DNA from: Capronia americana | Lineage: Eukaryota; Ascomycota; Eurotiomycetes; Chaetothyriales; Herpotrichiellaceae | Length of the DNA: 64,000 bases | Assembly (NCBI GenBank): GCA_016110215.1 | Contig: JADWQD010000002.1 | Location: forward strand, 1,178,001-1,242,000 | Direction of reading: 5' to 3' | Shown: piece after piece, positions 52,159 to 61,961 of the stretch | How positions within the stretch are numbered: the first letter of the stretch is position 1 | Layout of the letters: every line of letters begins with the position of its first letter | Translations under genes and position numbers: made by a program | The notes under the pieces: generated by a model | Databases searched by the model: none | Told to the model about the DNA's origin: nothing | What the model saw: the letters and a program-made list of their open reading frames with translations, nothing else

Positions 52159-55134
52159 TCAAGTCGCTTTTCTGAGTTCCGCCAATTTCATCAATATATC
52201 ATAATACTCCCGACTGACGCCCCAACATGCCAATTTTGTTCTCAGAAGTTTGGCCCCTTCAAGCAATACCTTGTGTGGAGTGGTGCAGATGTCTCCCACG
52301 TTGGTCATGTGGCCGGACATGTTGTGACCGTTTCGAACGTAATGTTGCACCATCTCATCGTCGCACGGTCGGTCTAAGTGAATGAATCCGGGTTGTTCGT
52401 CGGACGAGGATGCTTCATCTTCATCACTGTCAGAGTCGGGGACAGGTGCCAGAGGAGAGCCCGCTGTACCCTCCGGCGTGGCGGACGGAGCCATGGTTGA
52501 CCCTGACGAACTGTCAGGCCGATTGGCGGCCTTGTTCACGAATTTAATGGGATGCTCCTTCCTTTCCATACGAGATGGCTGGACAGGGGCGCTTGCGTCC
52601 GGGCCACTTGGACCGCCCTCGGGCCTGTTGTTGGCCGCAGCAGCATCGCGGTCCAAAGCAGCCGACTTGTAGGAGCCATAGGTCCATAAACATAGGCTTG
52701 CCAAGTAAACAGCGAGGGGCTCGAAGAAGCTCATTGCAGAGTATCGCCGGACATACCAGAAGACCGAACCGGCGTGGACCATGGCCAGACGGGCTTTGTG
52801 CTGGTCTTCTCGCAACCATCGCCACGTGATCTTGCGGATCTGAGGTAGCTTCGCACTGTTTCTAGGTTGATAGCTACCGTCATGAACGTAGAAGGACGCC
52901 TTTGGAGAGTTGCCGACCTTGCCGATAAGGGACAGCAACAAATCTTGGATCTCTTGAAACGGCGTGAGGAGCACAATCCGCGCAAGGTGCAGATGGAGGA
53001 TGAGAGGATGCTCTATGCCCGATGCCTTTGCAACCACGCTCGAGGCTTGCCAGTGAATGACGTCGAGGCAATCACACGCACTATTGCGCCAATTTGCGTA
53101 GAGCGGGTAGAGTGGAAGCCAGAAGTTGTCCTTGGATGGTGTGTTCAAGAAACCCCTCGCTTTGCCAGTAGGAACCCATTCACTCAGCGGCTGCTTGATA
53201 TGGGTTCCCACTTCCCATGTGCGCTGGTATAGTGCGTGGATGATGAGAACTTGCGACAAGTCACTGTAAGAGGGATCCACCTTCTTGCTATTGTACAAGG
53301 TCTCGAGCGCAACACAGAGCGAGGGCGTCTCGGGCATATCTTGTGCAATAGCAGCCCAAGCGTCTGCACTCGAGGCATTCCAGTAGGGTTCGGGGCATGG
53401 CAAAGGCGCCCTTGCGTCGTCCATGTTACACAGCGGTCGTGCGTTTGCCATGTAGCCCAGTGCGCAATCTAGCATCCAAGAGAGATAGCCGATTCGGCGC
53501 AAGCATTCGATTCTAATCCACCTGTGCCAGCGATGTGACAAATTGCCAACGGCCTCCGAGGTCGCCTGGTTCTCACCTGTTGCTGGCAGATGCAGAACTC
53601 CCGACTCCAGACACCAGCGTGACAGATCCGCATGGTACCGCGGCGACAGAGCCCTCAGCTGCTCACGGTGTGACTGCACAAGGCCGATCAGATTCAAGAT
53701 TCGGGCTTGTGAATGTGAGACGTCAAGGGAAGCATCAGGTGCTCCGTCTGAATGACGTTCGACCGCCCGACGTAAGAATTCCTGAAACGCTTCTTGGACG
53801 TCGGAAGCATATGGGGTCTTTGCGAAGGTGCTACCAATCGCAGTAACTGCAAGAACGACTATCCAGTGTGACTCGTGCCCGAAAGTAGCTTGGTGAATGA
53901 GAGGAAAATTGTCGTTGAAGTTTCCAAAGTAGAGGGCGATGCAAGTATTGAATACCGTTGCGGGGGGAAATGCAGCTGATTGAAACGGCGGTGGCATAGT
54001 GGTCTGCACGCACAACTGGTGGAAATAGCCAGACACCAATTCATACGTGACTGCCGAGCAATACTCTGGTGCGATCTCGGAGGACATTGAGCTCCAGGAA
54101 TCAGTTGGTTCCGGGAACGCGTAGTGAGTTTTCTCCGTTCGTGGGTGAGCAAAGGCATCAAGCACCAGGGATGCTTTCCTCTTCTTGCGCTTTACGTCTG
54201 AATTTGTGGAGATGCCATTGATCGACTGAGCGTGGTACAGACCGTCGCTTGCCGAGGAAGCAGGGCTTTGTCCAAACACTGGTAGAGAAAGAGGAACGCC
54301 TTGCGCATCAGCAGCGTTGTGCGACGCGTTTGTCGGAACATGGTACGTCTGGGTGCTAGAATCGATGGGCATTGCCAAGTCATATTCGCCGTCGAAATTT
54401 GGGGTCTCAGACAGCGCAGGTAGGATGAATGAGAAGTCCTGTTCAAGCTCGGCGTCGTACGGAGACGGGTATATGCTTGGAGTAATCCAATTCAAAGGTT
54501 CATCGAATGGACTGCAGTCGAACGTGCTTTTAGCTCCTGCAAACCCGGAAGTGTGTGAGGGAACCATTGCATTATAGCCAAAATGGTCGTGCTGCATGCC
54601 CTGCGACGAAGACGGCATGGTGTCAAGGTCCAGTGTCTCTTCGCTGGGCCGTAGTATTGATTCCTGGTCTGTGCGATCAGGTGACAGAATTGATAACACG
54701 CTCGACCCTGGTTGGATCGGCCGTGGAAGCGTTGACGATGTGCCAGAGTCTGGCCGCAGCTGGTTTGGTCCATTGGAAGTGAAGACAATCTCACTGAAGT
54801 GCCCAACAGGATGTTGCCCTGACTTCTCCCCGACGGTTTCCCCTTCGTCGGCGGGGAAAAGCATCTTGCGGCGCTTGTTAGGGTAGACACATTCGAGACT
54901 GCGAACATTGCATCTACCACAAGGCGATCCACCCGAGCACCTTGATCTCGCAGTCGCACAAGCATGGCACGCTCGAAACGTCCCATTCGTTACACGGTGG
55001 ACAGGTCCTCGATCAACGCTCGAATGATGGCTCTTCTGATGACGGAGCAGCGTGTCTGACCGTGCGAAGGTCTTGCCGCATGTCGGACAGGCCGCAGATC
55101 GTTCAGCAGGCCTTGCTCCCGTGGTGTCCTTCAT
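52159..55134 (-). CDS. Large transcription factor with C2H2 finger plus Zn2Cys6 cluster and fungal_trans-type domain
   Basis: Single frame of 991 codons. One C2H2 finger (C16, C19, H32, H36; CPTCGKTFARSDTLLRHQKSH) is followed 20 residues later by a Zn2Cys6 cluster (C56, C59, C66, C72, C75, C82; CHACATARSRCSGGSPCGRC). The combination is known from a recurring class of fungal regulators. The middle domain is recognisable around HRWHRWIRIECLRRIGYLSWMLDCALGYM and LSLIGKVGNSPKASF. An acidic Ser/Asp/Glu segment follows (SDSDEDEASSSDE), probably activating. It lies directly downstream of the GH51 gene on the opposite strand, so it could control sugar use, but no site is proven. Confidence 0.92.
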   Translation of the reverse strand: MKDTTGARPAERSAACPTCGKTFARSDTLLRHQKSHHSSVDRGPVHRVTNGTFRACHACATARSRCSGGSPCGRCNVRSLECVYPNKRRKMLFPADEGETVGEKSGQHPVGHFSEIVFTSNGPNQLRPDSGTSSTLPRPIQPGSSVLSILSPDRTDQESILRPSEETLDLDTMPSSSQGMQHDHFGYNAMVPSHTSGFAGAKSTFDCSPFDEPLNWITPSIYPSPYDAELEQDFSFILPALSETPNFDGEYDLAMPIDSSTQTYHVPTNASHNAADAQGVPLSLPVFGQSPASSASDGLYHAQSINGISTNSDVKRKKRKASLVLDAFAHPRTEKTHYAFPEPTDSWSSMSSEIAPEYCSAVTYELVSGYFHQLCVQTTMPPPFQSAAFPPATVFNTCIALYFGNFNDNFPLIHQATFGHESHWIVVLAVTAIGSTFAKTPYASDVQEAFQEFLRRAVERHSDGAPDASLDVSHSQARILNLIGLVQSHREQLRALSPRYHADLSRWCLESGVLHLPATGENQATSEAVGNLSHRWHRWIRIECLRRIGYLSWMLDCALGYMANARPLCNMDDARAPLPCPEPYWNASSADAWAAIAQDMPETPSLCVALETLYNSKKVDPSYSDLSQVLIIHALYQRTWEVGTHIKQPLSEWVPTGKARGFLNTPSKDNFWLPLYPLYANWRNSACDCLDVIHWQASSVVAKASGIEHPLILHLHLARIVLLTPFQEIQDLLLSLIGKVGNSPKASFYVHDGSYQPRNSAKLPQIRKITWRWLREDQHKARLAMVHAGSVFWYVRRYSAMSFFEPLAVYLASLCLWTYGSYKSAALDRDAAAANNRPEGGPSGPDASAPVQPSRMERKEHPIKFVNKAANRPDSSSGSTMAPSATPEGTAGSPLAPVPDSDSDEDEASSSDEQPGFIHLDRPCDDEMVQHYVRNGHNMSGHMTNVGDICTTPHKVLLEGAKLLRTKLACWGVSREYYDILMKLAELRKAT

Positions 55135-55470
55135 GCCCGGCGTAGTATCATAGTTGTCTCGTCGAGCAGAGTCTGCGGACTAGTGTCTGACAGAGAAGCA
55201 AGAGCTCGGCAGGGCATCCGGTCCAGGCAGAGTTTAGCTTCAATCTTGCCATGGCGAAGGTTGCAGCTGCGAAACGCGGGGGATGCAGTACTAGCTCGAT
55301 TCACGTGACTCTAATCACATGCTGTCTGGCCATATGCTGACTAAGTCGCGTCGACGCGTCGACGCGTCAAGCACCCCTCCCAATTCTCATCCCACAGCCA
55401 GACCAAAATAACTGGGACACCAGCACAAACCTCACCAGAATGCACTGTTTTCAAGGCTGCACATTTAGTG
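55135..55470. other. Intergenic region, TF promoter and chromate transporter 3' flank
   Basis: About 335 bases containing a perfect 20-base palindrome (listed separately) about 210 bases upstream of the TF start codon. Confidence 0.65.
55347..55366. promoter_or_regulatory. Perfect 20-base palindrome, overlapping CGCGTCGACGCG units
   Basis: The sequence reads identically on both strands and consists of two overlapping CGCGTCGACGCG dyads. It lies in the promoter of the dual C2H2/Zn2Cys6 regulator and could be an autoregulatory site or simply a chance CG-rich dyad. Confidence 0.45.
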
Positions 55471-57257
55471 TCATTCCAGCGTGTGTCCCACCGCTCCGTA
55501 CCATGCCAGACCCAACAGCCCCCCCAGAACGATTGCCGGAGCTGCAGGCACGCTGAACCAAGCGGATTCTGCATACGCCAAGACCGCGACCACAACCCAC
55601 CACGGTTCTTCTGCTAGACTCTGGCCTTGATTCACTTCTGGCGTGAGGTAGCCGATCTCCCACAAGCGATACACTGCGGTGAAGACAAGTCCAACTGCCG
55701 TAGCATTGACGCCACGGAGAAAACTGACAACAACAGCCTTCGTTCGGAGTACGCGCCAAATGCCCTGGATGCCAACGGCAAGTGCAATACCAGGTAAAAA
55801 GATGCCAATGTACCCCATCAACGCCCCCAGAATTGTCGGCTGAGACGTGCCCAAAAGGGCTAAAGCCCCAAGATAGACCCCAAAATTGAAGTTCGGACCG
55901 GGAAATGCCTGTATGATCGCGAGACCAATGAGGAAATCTCTCGAGGATACCCACCCATATTCGACGACGTATTCCCGGAGGAGAGGAATCACGACAGGCC
56001 CCCCGCCGAAGATGACCGTTCCTGCAAGATACATGTTGGCAAACAGATCAAGAGGGCGAGGTGGCGAGTCGAGCTGGCCGCGAACCACGAGCGTGGCGAT
56101 GAACGAGGCTGGAAGCACTGTCAGAGAGGCTGAGGTAGCACGAATGATGTCAACTCACCGAAGAAGACCACGATAATGGAGAGACCCAGTTTGATCGAGA
56201 CGCCATGAGATCGCATGTCGGTGGAAGGTGCTGCTGTGGGTGGTGCCACAATGTCGGAAGGTTCACCCTGCTTGGGTGATGTTGGACGTTCCGACGAGGC
56301 GGCTGCATCTCCGACTCTACGCTGCACCACCGAGGAAGGCTCGCCCTGCGGCGACCTCAACTCGATGCTTTCGTCATTGCTACTATCGACTCCCTGTTCA
56401 ACGGTTTCTTGTCTTGACCTCCGTTGCTTCAGTTTCTTCATGAGCCGAGCAAGAGCTTGCCGAAGGCGTGTGTCCCACAACGCCGTCACGACACCGCCAG
56501 CAATAATGAGCGTCGGGAAATACCAAAGTGAATTGTAACAGAGGCCGGCGCAAGCACCGAAGATAACGAGGCATCTTGACAGCTTATCCCTAATAGCCTT
56601 GTCTGCAAGCTGCAAAACATACTGGGTTAGTTGAATTACAGCTGTTGGGCGACACGCTACGCACATTGACAGCAGCAAGGGCGACAATCCCAACAGTCGA
56701 AGCGTTCAAGCCTGATAGGAAAGCATATGCTGCACCGGGCAAAACTGTGTTGATGTGTTGGACTCCGAGTGAGAGGCTGTACATGCCAATGGCACCTGGC
56801 AGGCTGCATGGAAGTCTTTAGCGTTTGTGTGACGATTGGTCCTCTCCGAAGCACCTACCTCCATATAAGGAAGACGAATATGGCTGCCACGAAACCCGCA
56901 TGAATGAGAGCCATGCAGAACAGCATCTTGGTTGAACCCGGTCCAGGCAGGGCCTGGCATATCGCGAAGAGTTCTTGATACTGCTCAAAAAAGGTGAGCA
57001 ACAACACACTCTGGTGGACGGGTTGATCCCACTGTTTGCTCGTCAATCCAGGGCACGCCTCCATGACCGTCGACAAACCGCGTATGCAAAATCTGAAAAT
57101 GCACAGGCGGCCCTCCGAATGCTGTGAATCCTAGGTCCCATGTGCGCCAAAGCACATCGGCAAGTCGCAAGACGAGCTTCTGGTTGTTGCCTTGCAGGGC
57201 ATTTTGTCGATCTCGAGTATACTCGTGGATCGCCCTCAATGTTTCAAAGAAGGGCAT
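55471..57257 (-). CDS. Chromate ion transporter (CHR family), two-half form
   Basis: Five exons on the minus strand: 57257-57033, 56980-56859, 56803-56665, 56609-56159 and 56117-55471 (527 aa). All junction phases match. The first intron has a weaker GTGGGA donor, but the joined text DEQTYQELFAICQALPGPGSTK is the family's signature and settles it. The N-terminal half contains DLGFTAFGGPPVHFQILH and YAFLSGLNASTVGIVALAAV. An acidic Ser/Pro linker follows, and the second half repeats the fold: GTVIFGGGPVVIPLLREYVV, FPGPNFNFGVYLGALALLG and FLRGVNATAVGLVF. CHR proteins move chromate or related oxyanions, in fungi presumably into or out of the cell or vacuole. The natural role may be sulfate-related. 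Confidence 0.92.
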
Positions 57258-57788
57258 TGTTCGTATGCGTTGCGACAACTCCGTGGCGCGTTGTTGGTCC
57301 AGAAGGGCTATGCGGACAAGAGCTCCAATTGATTGTGGTGGAAAGATCAGGGAACCCGATTTCTAACGACACGGACTCGGCATCTGCGATCAGTTTTGGC
57401 CAATCAATTCACACGTGTCTTCGCTGCCAAGCACACCTTTCATCATGTTTGACGAAATCTGCAGGCCGCCCACAAGCATCACGTCCTTATTGCTTGCAAG
57501 GAATCGACCCTCCGCCGCGCGGTAACATTGGCATCTATATTTCATACGGAGCATCAGATTCCGCTTTCACTCGATATGTCGGCATCTTGGACCCTCGGCT
57601 GACTAACGCAAGGCAGCGCTCGATAGGAAGCTTAGACCTATCGATACCTCAGCCGAGGGATCATCTCCGGTCTGAATCTCCACCGAAAACAGAAGAGAGC
57701 TCCATGCCAGGGAGGATGTTAATCTCGCGGCCTTCCACCATCTCTGTTGCAGGTAGGTCCGAGTCGCGCAGAGCCACCTGATGACCTA
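57258..57788. other. Intergenic region, no gene called
   Basis: About 530 bases. The 213-codon plus-strand frame at 57.14-57.78 kb is largely antisense to the transporter's first exon and its promoter and is not credible. Confidence 0.6.
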
Positions 57789-58514
57789 TCACTTCCGTAG
57801 CACCAGCAGCCTCCCGCCCACGTTCGACGACGCTCTCACACCGACGATGTCTGAGCGGAGTACTTCAACTTTGCCAGCAGATTGCAAGCGTTCCAGTTCT
57901 TCCCTGAACCCTCCACTTTCCCATATATCATCGAGCACAGTAGCAACGATTAACCCGCCCTTCTTCACGACCCTTGCGAATTCCTCGAGCACGGGCTTTG
58001 GTCCAACATGCCCGCGAGTAAGGGTCCCCACGCAGATCACCGAATCTACCGAGTTATCCGGTTTCGCAATTGGCCCGGAGAGGTCAACCTCTTCCAGCGC
58101 GCTGTAGACGCCCGTGTTCCGAGCCACCTCAAGCATGCCGGGACTGATGTCCAAGCCGACAATGTTCCGCGCACCCAACTTCGAAAGCTGTATTCCGACT
58201 AGACCTGTTCCGCATCCGGCGTCGAGTATTGAGACGTTCTCCAACGGCACCCCGTCATGGTCGGGGCGACCGCCCAAGGCTTCGAAAAGGGCCTGCGCGG
58301 CGATTTTGGGGAAAGCATAGTCTTCGGCTTCGAGGTCCTTGTCGTATTGCTTGGCCCACTGGTTGTAGAGATCGCGAGATTCCGCTGCGGTGGAAGCAGC
58401 GTAGACACGCTCCAGGAAGGGGTTGACTCCCAGGTGAGATGCAGCTGTCCAACCTGACATGTTGTGGCCGTTTAGGTAATGTGCAAGGTGAGCGATGAAG
58501 GGACTTCCACCCAT
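57789..58514 (-). CDS. Class I SAM-dependent methyltransferase (small-molecule type)
   Basis: Single frame of 241 codons. Motif I is ILDAGCGTGLVG (residues 96-107), followed by IVGLDISPGMLEVAR, whose Asp binds the SAM ribose. VDSVICVGTLTRGHVGPKPVLEEFARVVKKGGLIVATV forms the middle strands and the typical methyltransferase_11/25 end. The preamble SRDLYNQWAKQYDKDL is the usual start of WBSCR27-like/Methyltransf_25 proteins, which have varied small-molecule or lipid substrates. An in-frame ATG at codon 19 could be an alternative start. Confidence 0.88.
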   Translation of the reverse strand: MGGSPFIAHLAHYLNGHNMSGWTAASHLGVNPFLERVYAASTAAESRDLYNQWAKQYDKDLEAEDYAFPKIAAQALFEALGGRPDHDGVPLENVSILDAGCGTGLVGIQLSKLGARNIVGLDISPGMLEVARNTGVYSALEEVDLSGPIAKPDNSVDSVICVGTLTRGHVGPKPVLEEFARVVKKGGLIVATVLDDIWESGGFREELERLQSAGKVEVLRSDIVGVRASSNVGGRLLVLRK

Positions 58515-59033
58515 TTACCGAGGCATGGCTTCTTGCAGCTGTAGAGCGTCGAATGACGACATCCGCAGACTTTGGTGCTTGGCTTTAATTGAGCAGGAAA
58601 AGTGGGGGAGCTGAATCTGAGTACTGCACCTCAGCTTGGCTCGGCGGCTTTTGAAAAGACACTCGCTCATTTACCTCTCACTTGCACGTCAGCCTCAACT
58701 TGCAACGAGCCTTGGATCGCATACCTTGGCATCTCTAAACGAGTGTTTTCGATTCCTTGCGGCGTGTTCTCTGCCTCAATTTATGGTATCGCACGATTTC
58801 ACATCGATGGACAAAGCCTCGATGGCGTGAAGTTCACTTCATCTCCTGGACTCTAATTCAACCAGGATAATTTCACCAAACTCAAACCTGACTATAGTAC
58901 ATACATAACCCAACCGCTCCCAGCTACGAGCTGTGCCATGGTTGTCTGTATGGCACAGGTGCAGCCAAGTTTGTCGAGGCATTCCTCGATTGGATTGATC
59001 CGACAACGACCGTGGGAGATGCGACAGAGGATG
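58515..59033. other. Intergenic region, no gene called
   Basis: About 520 bases: methyltransferase promoter and four-TM gene 3' flank. No coding frame supported. Confidence 0.6.
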
Positions 59034-59879
59034 TCATCTTTTCTCTCCCGTAACCCTGCTGTATCCCCCCTCCCTCTTGGCCTTCCGTAACTGAAGTCCA
59101 AACAGAATTAGACTCATAATCTCCAAAGCGGCCACCACCACGGCGACATAAAAGCAGTAGTTCTGCAGAGAACTCCATTGTCAGCATATATGCAGTGGTT
59201 TGGGAAATCGTCTCAACAAGCAGAGCGACCGTGGTTGACATACCAGCTCAACGCACATGGACTTGAACGACATCCTCCCGTTCACGAGGTATTCGTGTGA
59301 GCACGACCACGACCAAAGCGTCCAGCTACTCTGGCCCTTGTTATCTTGAAGTTTGAAATACACTGCCGCGGCGATCCATATCGCCACACCCGCGACAGAA
59401 GAGACGAACACACCCCATGTGTGCCACACTGATTCGCGAAGACGATGGGCCTGAGCAACAAGATCAGCCACTTGAAGTGATTCCAAAGCGCGTGAAAGAG
59501 AAGACAAGACTGCTGTACTCACACCCCGAATCAACGTCAACAGCGCGATCACTTGTACAATGATCGCGATCGCCGCGACCGCCAGCATAAGCCATGTTGG
59601 TATCATATCCATTTGCGCTGGCCAGCCTCGCATGCGGATGCCGTGCGGTTGCATGAGGACATCGTTCCGCGTCGTGTACCACACCGCTGCTGCATGAGCA
59701 AGGACACCTAGGACAGATGCCCCGACCGCAAGGGTGATGATTCGGACAATCACGCGAAGGACGTTCGGACGCGCCAGTGCCAGTGCCTTTTGCTTTGCAT
59801 TGCGCACCTGGTCGTGGTTTGCGCCATTGCCACTGTTGAGGGACTGGGTGCCGCCATTGAAGAGCCGCAGAGGTTCCAT
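59034..59879 (-). CDS. Four-transmembrane hypothetical protein (paralogue of the 39853-40722 gene)
   Basis: Three exons on the minus strand: 59879-59523, 59450-59244 and 59162-59034 (230 aa). The first intron (GTGAGT...GCTCAG, 72 nt) is a multiple of three and has no stop, so it can be missed. Removing it joins LLTLIRG to AHRLRESVWHTWGVFV. That gives four hydrophobic segments: VRIITLAVGASVLGVLAHAA, MLAVAAIAIIVQVIALLTL, VFVSSVAGVAIWIAAAVYF and FYVAVVVAALEIMSLILFG. The loop between segments 3 and 4 is LWSWSC...FKSMC, parallel to LWGWSC...FEGLC in the paralogue. The last intron falls at the same position and phase in both. Function unknown. Confidence 0.75.
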
Positions 59880-60572
59880 TGAGACACTGGTAGGTGATTT
59901 CAAGTCAAGTTGTTGTGAAGAATGTTGAGTGTTAACCGTTCGAGCAGACAAGCTAAGAGGCGTCGAGATTCTTTGACCATTTCAACCCGGACGTGCAGGA
60001 CCTTTCGTTTCCTTACTAAAGAGCACGCACCCTAGTCAGGGAGGGCATTCTGAAGTGACTAACTTAACAGATTAACAGCCAAGCCTTGCTTGCCTGTCGC
60101 TCAAACGGCCCCTGACTTCCTGAGGTGCGTGTCCACAGCCCAGCGCCGAGCAAAGCTGGCTAAATTCTAAATGCTGTTCGCGTGCACCGGGGCCAATCGG
60201 AGGCCGGAAACACCACAGGGCTGAGCCTCCTGGTTGCATTTGCCAAACCAGCCTTGTGCGTCCCTGCGCATTAGTCAACGACCGCACTTCTGTTTTGGGA
60301 ACTTTACTATTTTGCCGCAAGCCCGGCTGTCTTGGGTTGGTGATTACGAAGCGCCGCCAAAGTCAACGGCAAGTAATGTTGACCTTGCGATGCTACGATC
60401 CCTTTGAATGCCAGCGTTCACTTCGGATGCCAGATGGCCACTTGCCATTTCGCTCCTCGAAATTGCATAAGTACATAGTAGGTTGTCGTATAGTCGCACC
60501 TCGAATCTCCCACTCGGCGCGTCAACCATCACTGCATACAACGTTCCTTCTTAAAGTACGGTCTTTACCACC
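59880..60572. other. Intergenic region between divergent genes, no gene called
   Basis: About 690 bases with both promoters. A 281-codon frame on the plus strand overlaps the following gene in another frame and is a shadow. Confidence 0.65.
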
Positions 60573-61961
60573 ATGCTACGTTTCTCTATATTCAGTTTCA
60601 TTTACTTGTCGGTTGCTTCTGCTTCGCCCTCAGCTTCAGCCAAAACCAATCTCGGTGGTCAACTCCTTGCGCGCCAGTCGGTTTGCAACCCCTCTGATCA
60701 ACCAGTATCGGCATGCGGATCTGCGGATTTGTCTCAAACGAACTGGGCAGCTTTTGACATCGGCGACTTCCTCGTCAACTGGATTTTCGTCTTCGGCACG
60801 GGGGCCGTTTCGACCGACCTCGGGTTCCCGGGCTTCTTCGTGCAGCAGAATCTTGTACCCGGCGCGGACTTCCTGTTCGATTGCTCGATCATTGGATCCA
60901 CGTTGTGCAGCCACCCAGCTGGGACAAACCCTACCGTCGAGGACGACTGCGCCTTCCGAGACATTCCCAACATCGATACCTCAGTGTGCGGGAAGTATAT
61001 CACGCCCCAGGCGGGATTCGTGGTCGAGAACTTCATCCGCTTCCATAAGTCGGTGTCGAACAACTTCCTGGCCATCGAGGACGCGGGCAACGCAATCATA
61101 AACTCAAATTTCATCAGCGATGTCGTCGACGGCCTCTCAGAGGAGAAGGGCAACATCTTGGACGCCGTGTTCGGAGCGATCGCGGACTTCGTCATCGGAA
61201 TCTTGCCTTTCGGACGGGCGTTCACACTGGGGGTCGAGCTCTTCAAGGGCCTCGACAAGGTCTACAGCCTAGCTGGGCAGGACAGCGTGCTGAGTTCCCC
61301 ACTGGACGTCATCAACACAATTTCGGCAAATAACGCCATCCAGGATCTGGCGGATCGGACCAAGGACCAACTCAAACGACAGATCGAACAAATGGTTGCC
61401 AGTTCGCAAGCCCAAATGCAGGACGCGCTCGACATTGTGTTCGGGACCGGCCCCAACTCCGTGGCTGGCCAGTCCGGATCCGACGCCCAGGAAAGCTTTG
61501 CCTTCCAACTGGCGCAGAACGGCGCGTTCCTGGACGCAGTGCCCTCCCGCGAAGACCTCGCCGTGGTCATGGAGTCGAATCTGAAGAACTGGATCGTGAG
61601 CTCCACCATTACCGGCATGGACTGGAATGTCTTGCTCGACCCGACTCTGCTGGAGGATGACCCGGCCGACCCTGGCGGCGTTTGCCGCAAAGCCATCAAA
61701 GGGATTCCAGGCGCCTTAGGAGCCGAGTGTGCAGAGTTTCGCAGGGGAGGTTTCGGCGGCATCAAACCCCAAAACCCCTCTGTTCTCGAGTCGTTGATCG
61801 ATGTTGACGCGATGTTACGGAACGCGCAGGAATGTAATGGCAACAGCCCGATTTGGCGCGGCATCATCGATGGGACCGACACCTCGGGCACCCCGCTGCC
61901 GCGATGCATGTATAAATTTTCGGTGCTGAGCATCGCTGATAGAACAACAGACGGGATCTGA
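60573..61961 (+). CDS. Secreted hypothetical protein, 462 aa
   Basis: Single frame of 462 codons. Residues 1-18 form a signal peptide (FSIFSFIYLSVASA core). A short propeptide-like stretch ends LLARQ, a pattern often seen at the N-terminus of fungal secreted proteins. The mature part has about ten cysteines, mostly in the first 140 residues and the last 100. A long central section of helices (NFLAIEDAGNAIINSNF, then DAVFGAIADFVIGILPFGRAF) includes one hydrophobic, Gly-rich helix. No glycoside hydrolase, protease or lipase motif is visible. I do not recognise a characterised family; it may be a host- or environment-facing secreted protein. Confidence 0.7.
   Translation: MLRFSIFSFIYLSVASASPSASAKTNLGGQLLARQSVCNPSDQPVSACGSADLSQTNWAAFDIGDFLVNWIFVFGTGAVSTDLGFPGFFVQQNLVPGADFLFDCSIIGSTLCSHPAGTNPTVEDDCAFRDIPNIDTSVCGKYITPQAGFVVENFIRFHKSVSNNFLAIEDAGNAIINSNFISDVVDGLSEEKGNILDAVFGAIADFVIGILPFGRAFTLGVELFKGLDKVYSLAGQDSVLSSPLDVINTISANNAIQDLADRTKDQLKRQIEQMVASSQAQMQDALDIVFGTGPNSVAGQSGSDAQESFAFQLAQNGAFLDAVPSREDLAVVMESNLKNWIVSSTITGMDWNVLLDPTLLEDDPADPGGVCRKAIKGIPGALGAECAEFRRGGFGGIKPQNPSVLESLIDVDAMLRNAQECNGNSPIWRGIIDGTDTSGTPLPRCMYKFSVLSIADRTTDGI

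Noticed and set aside
57140..57781. 213-codon plus-strand frame antisense to the chromate transporter
   Set aside because: It overlaps the conserved first exon and promoter of a well-supported gene on the other strand.
60256..61101. 281-codon plus-strand frame overlapping the secreted protein gene
   Set aside because: It is a shadow in another frame of a gene with a clear signal peptide and uniform coding character.
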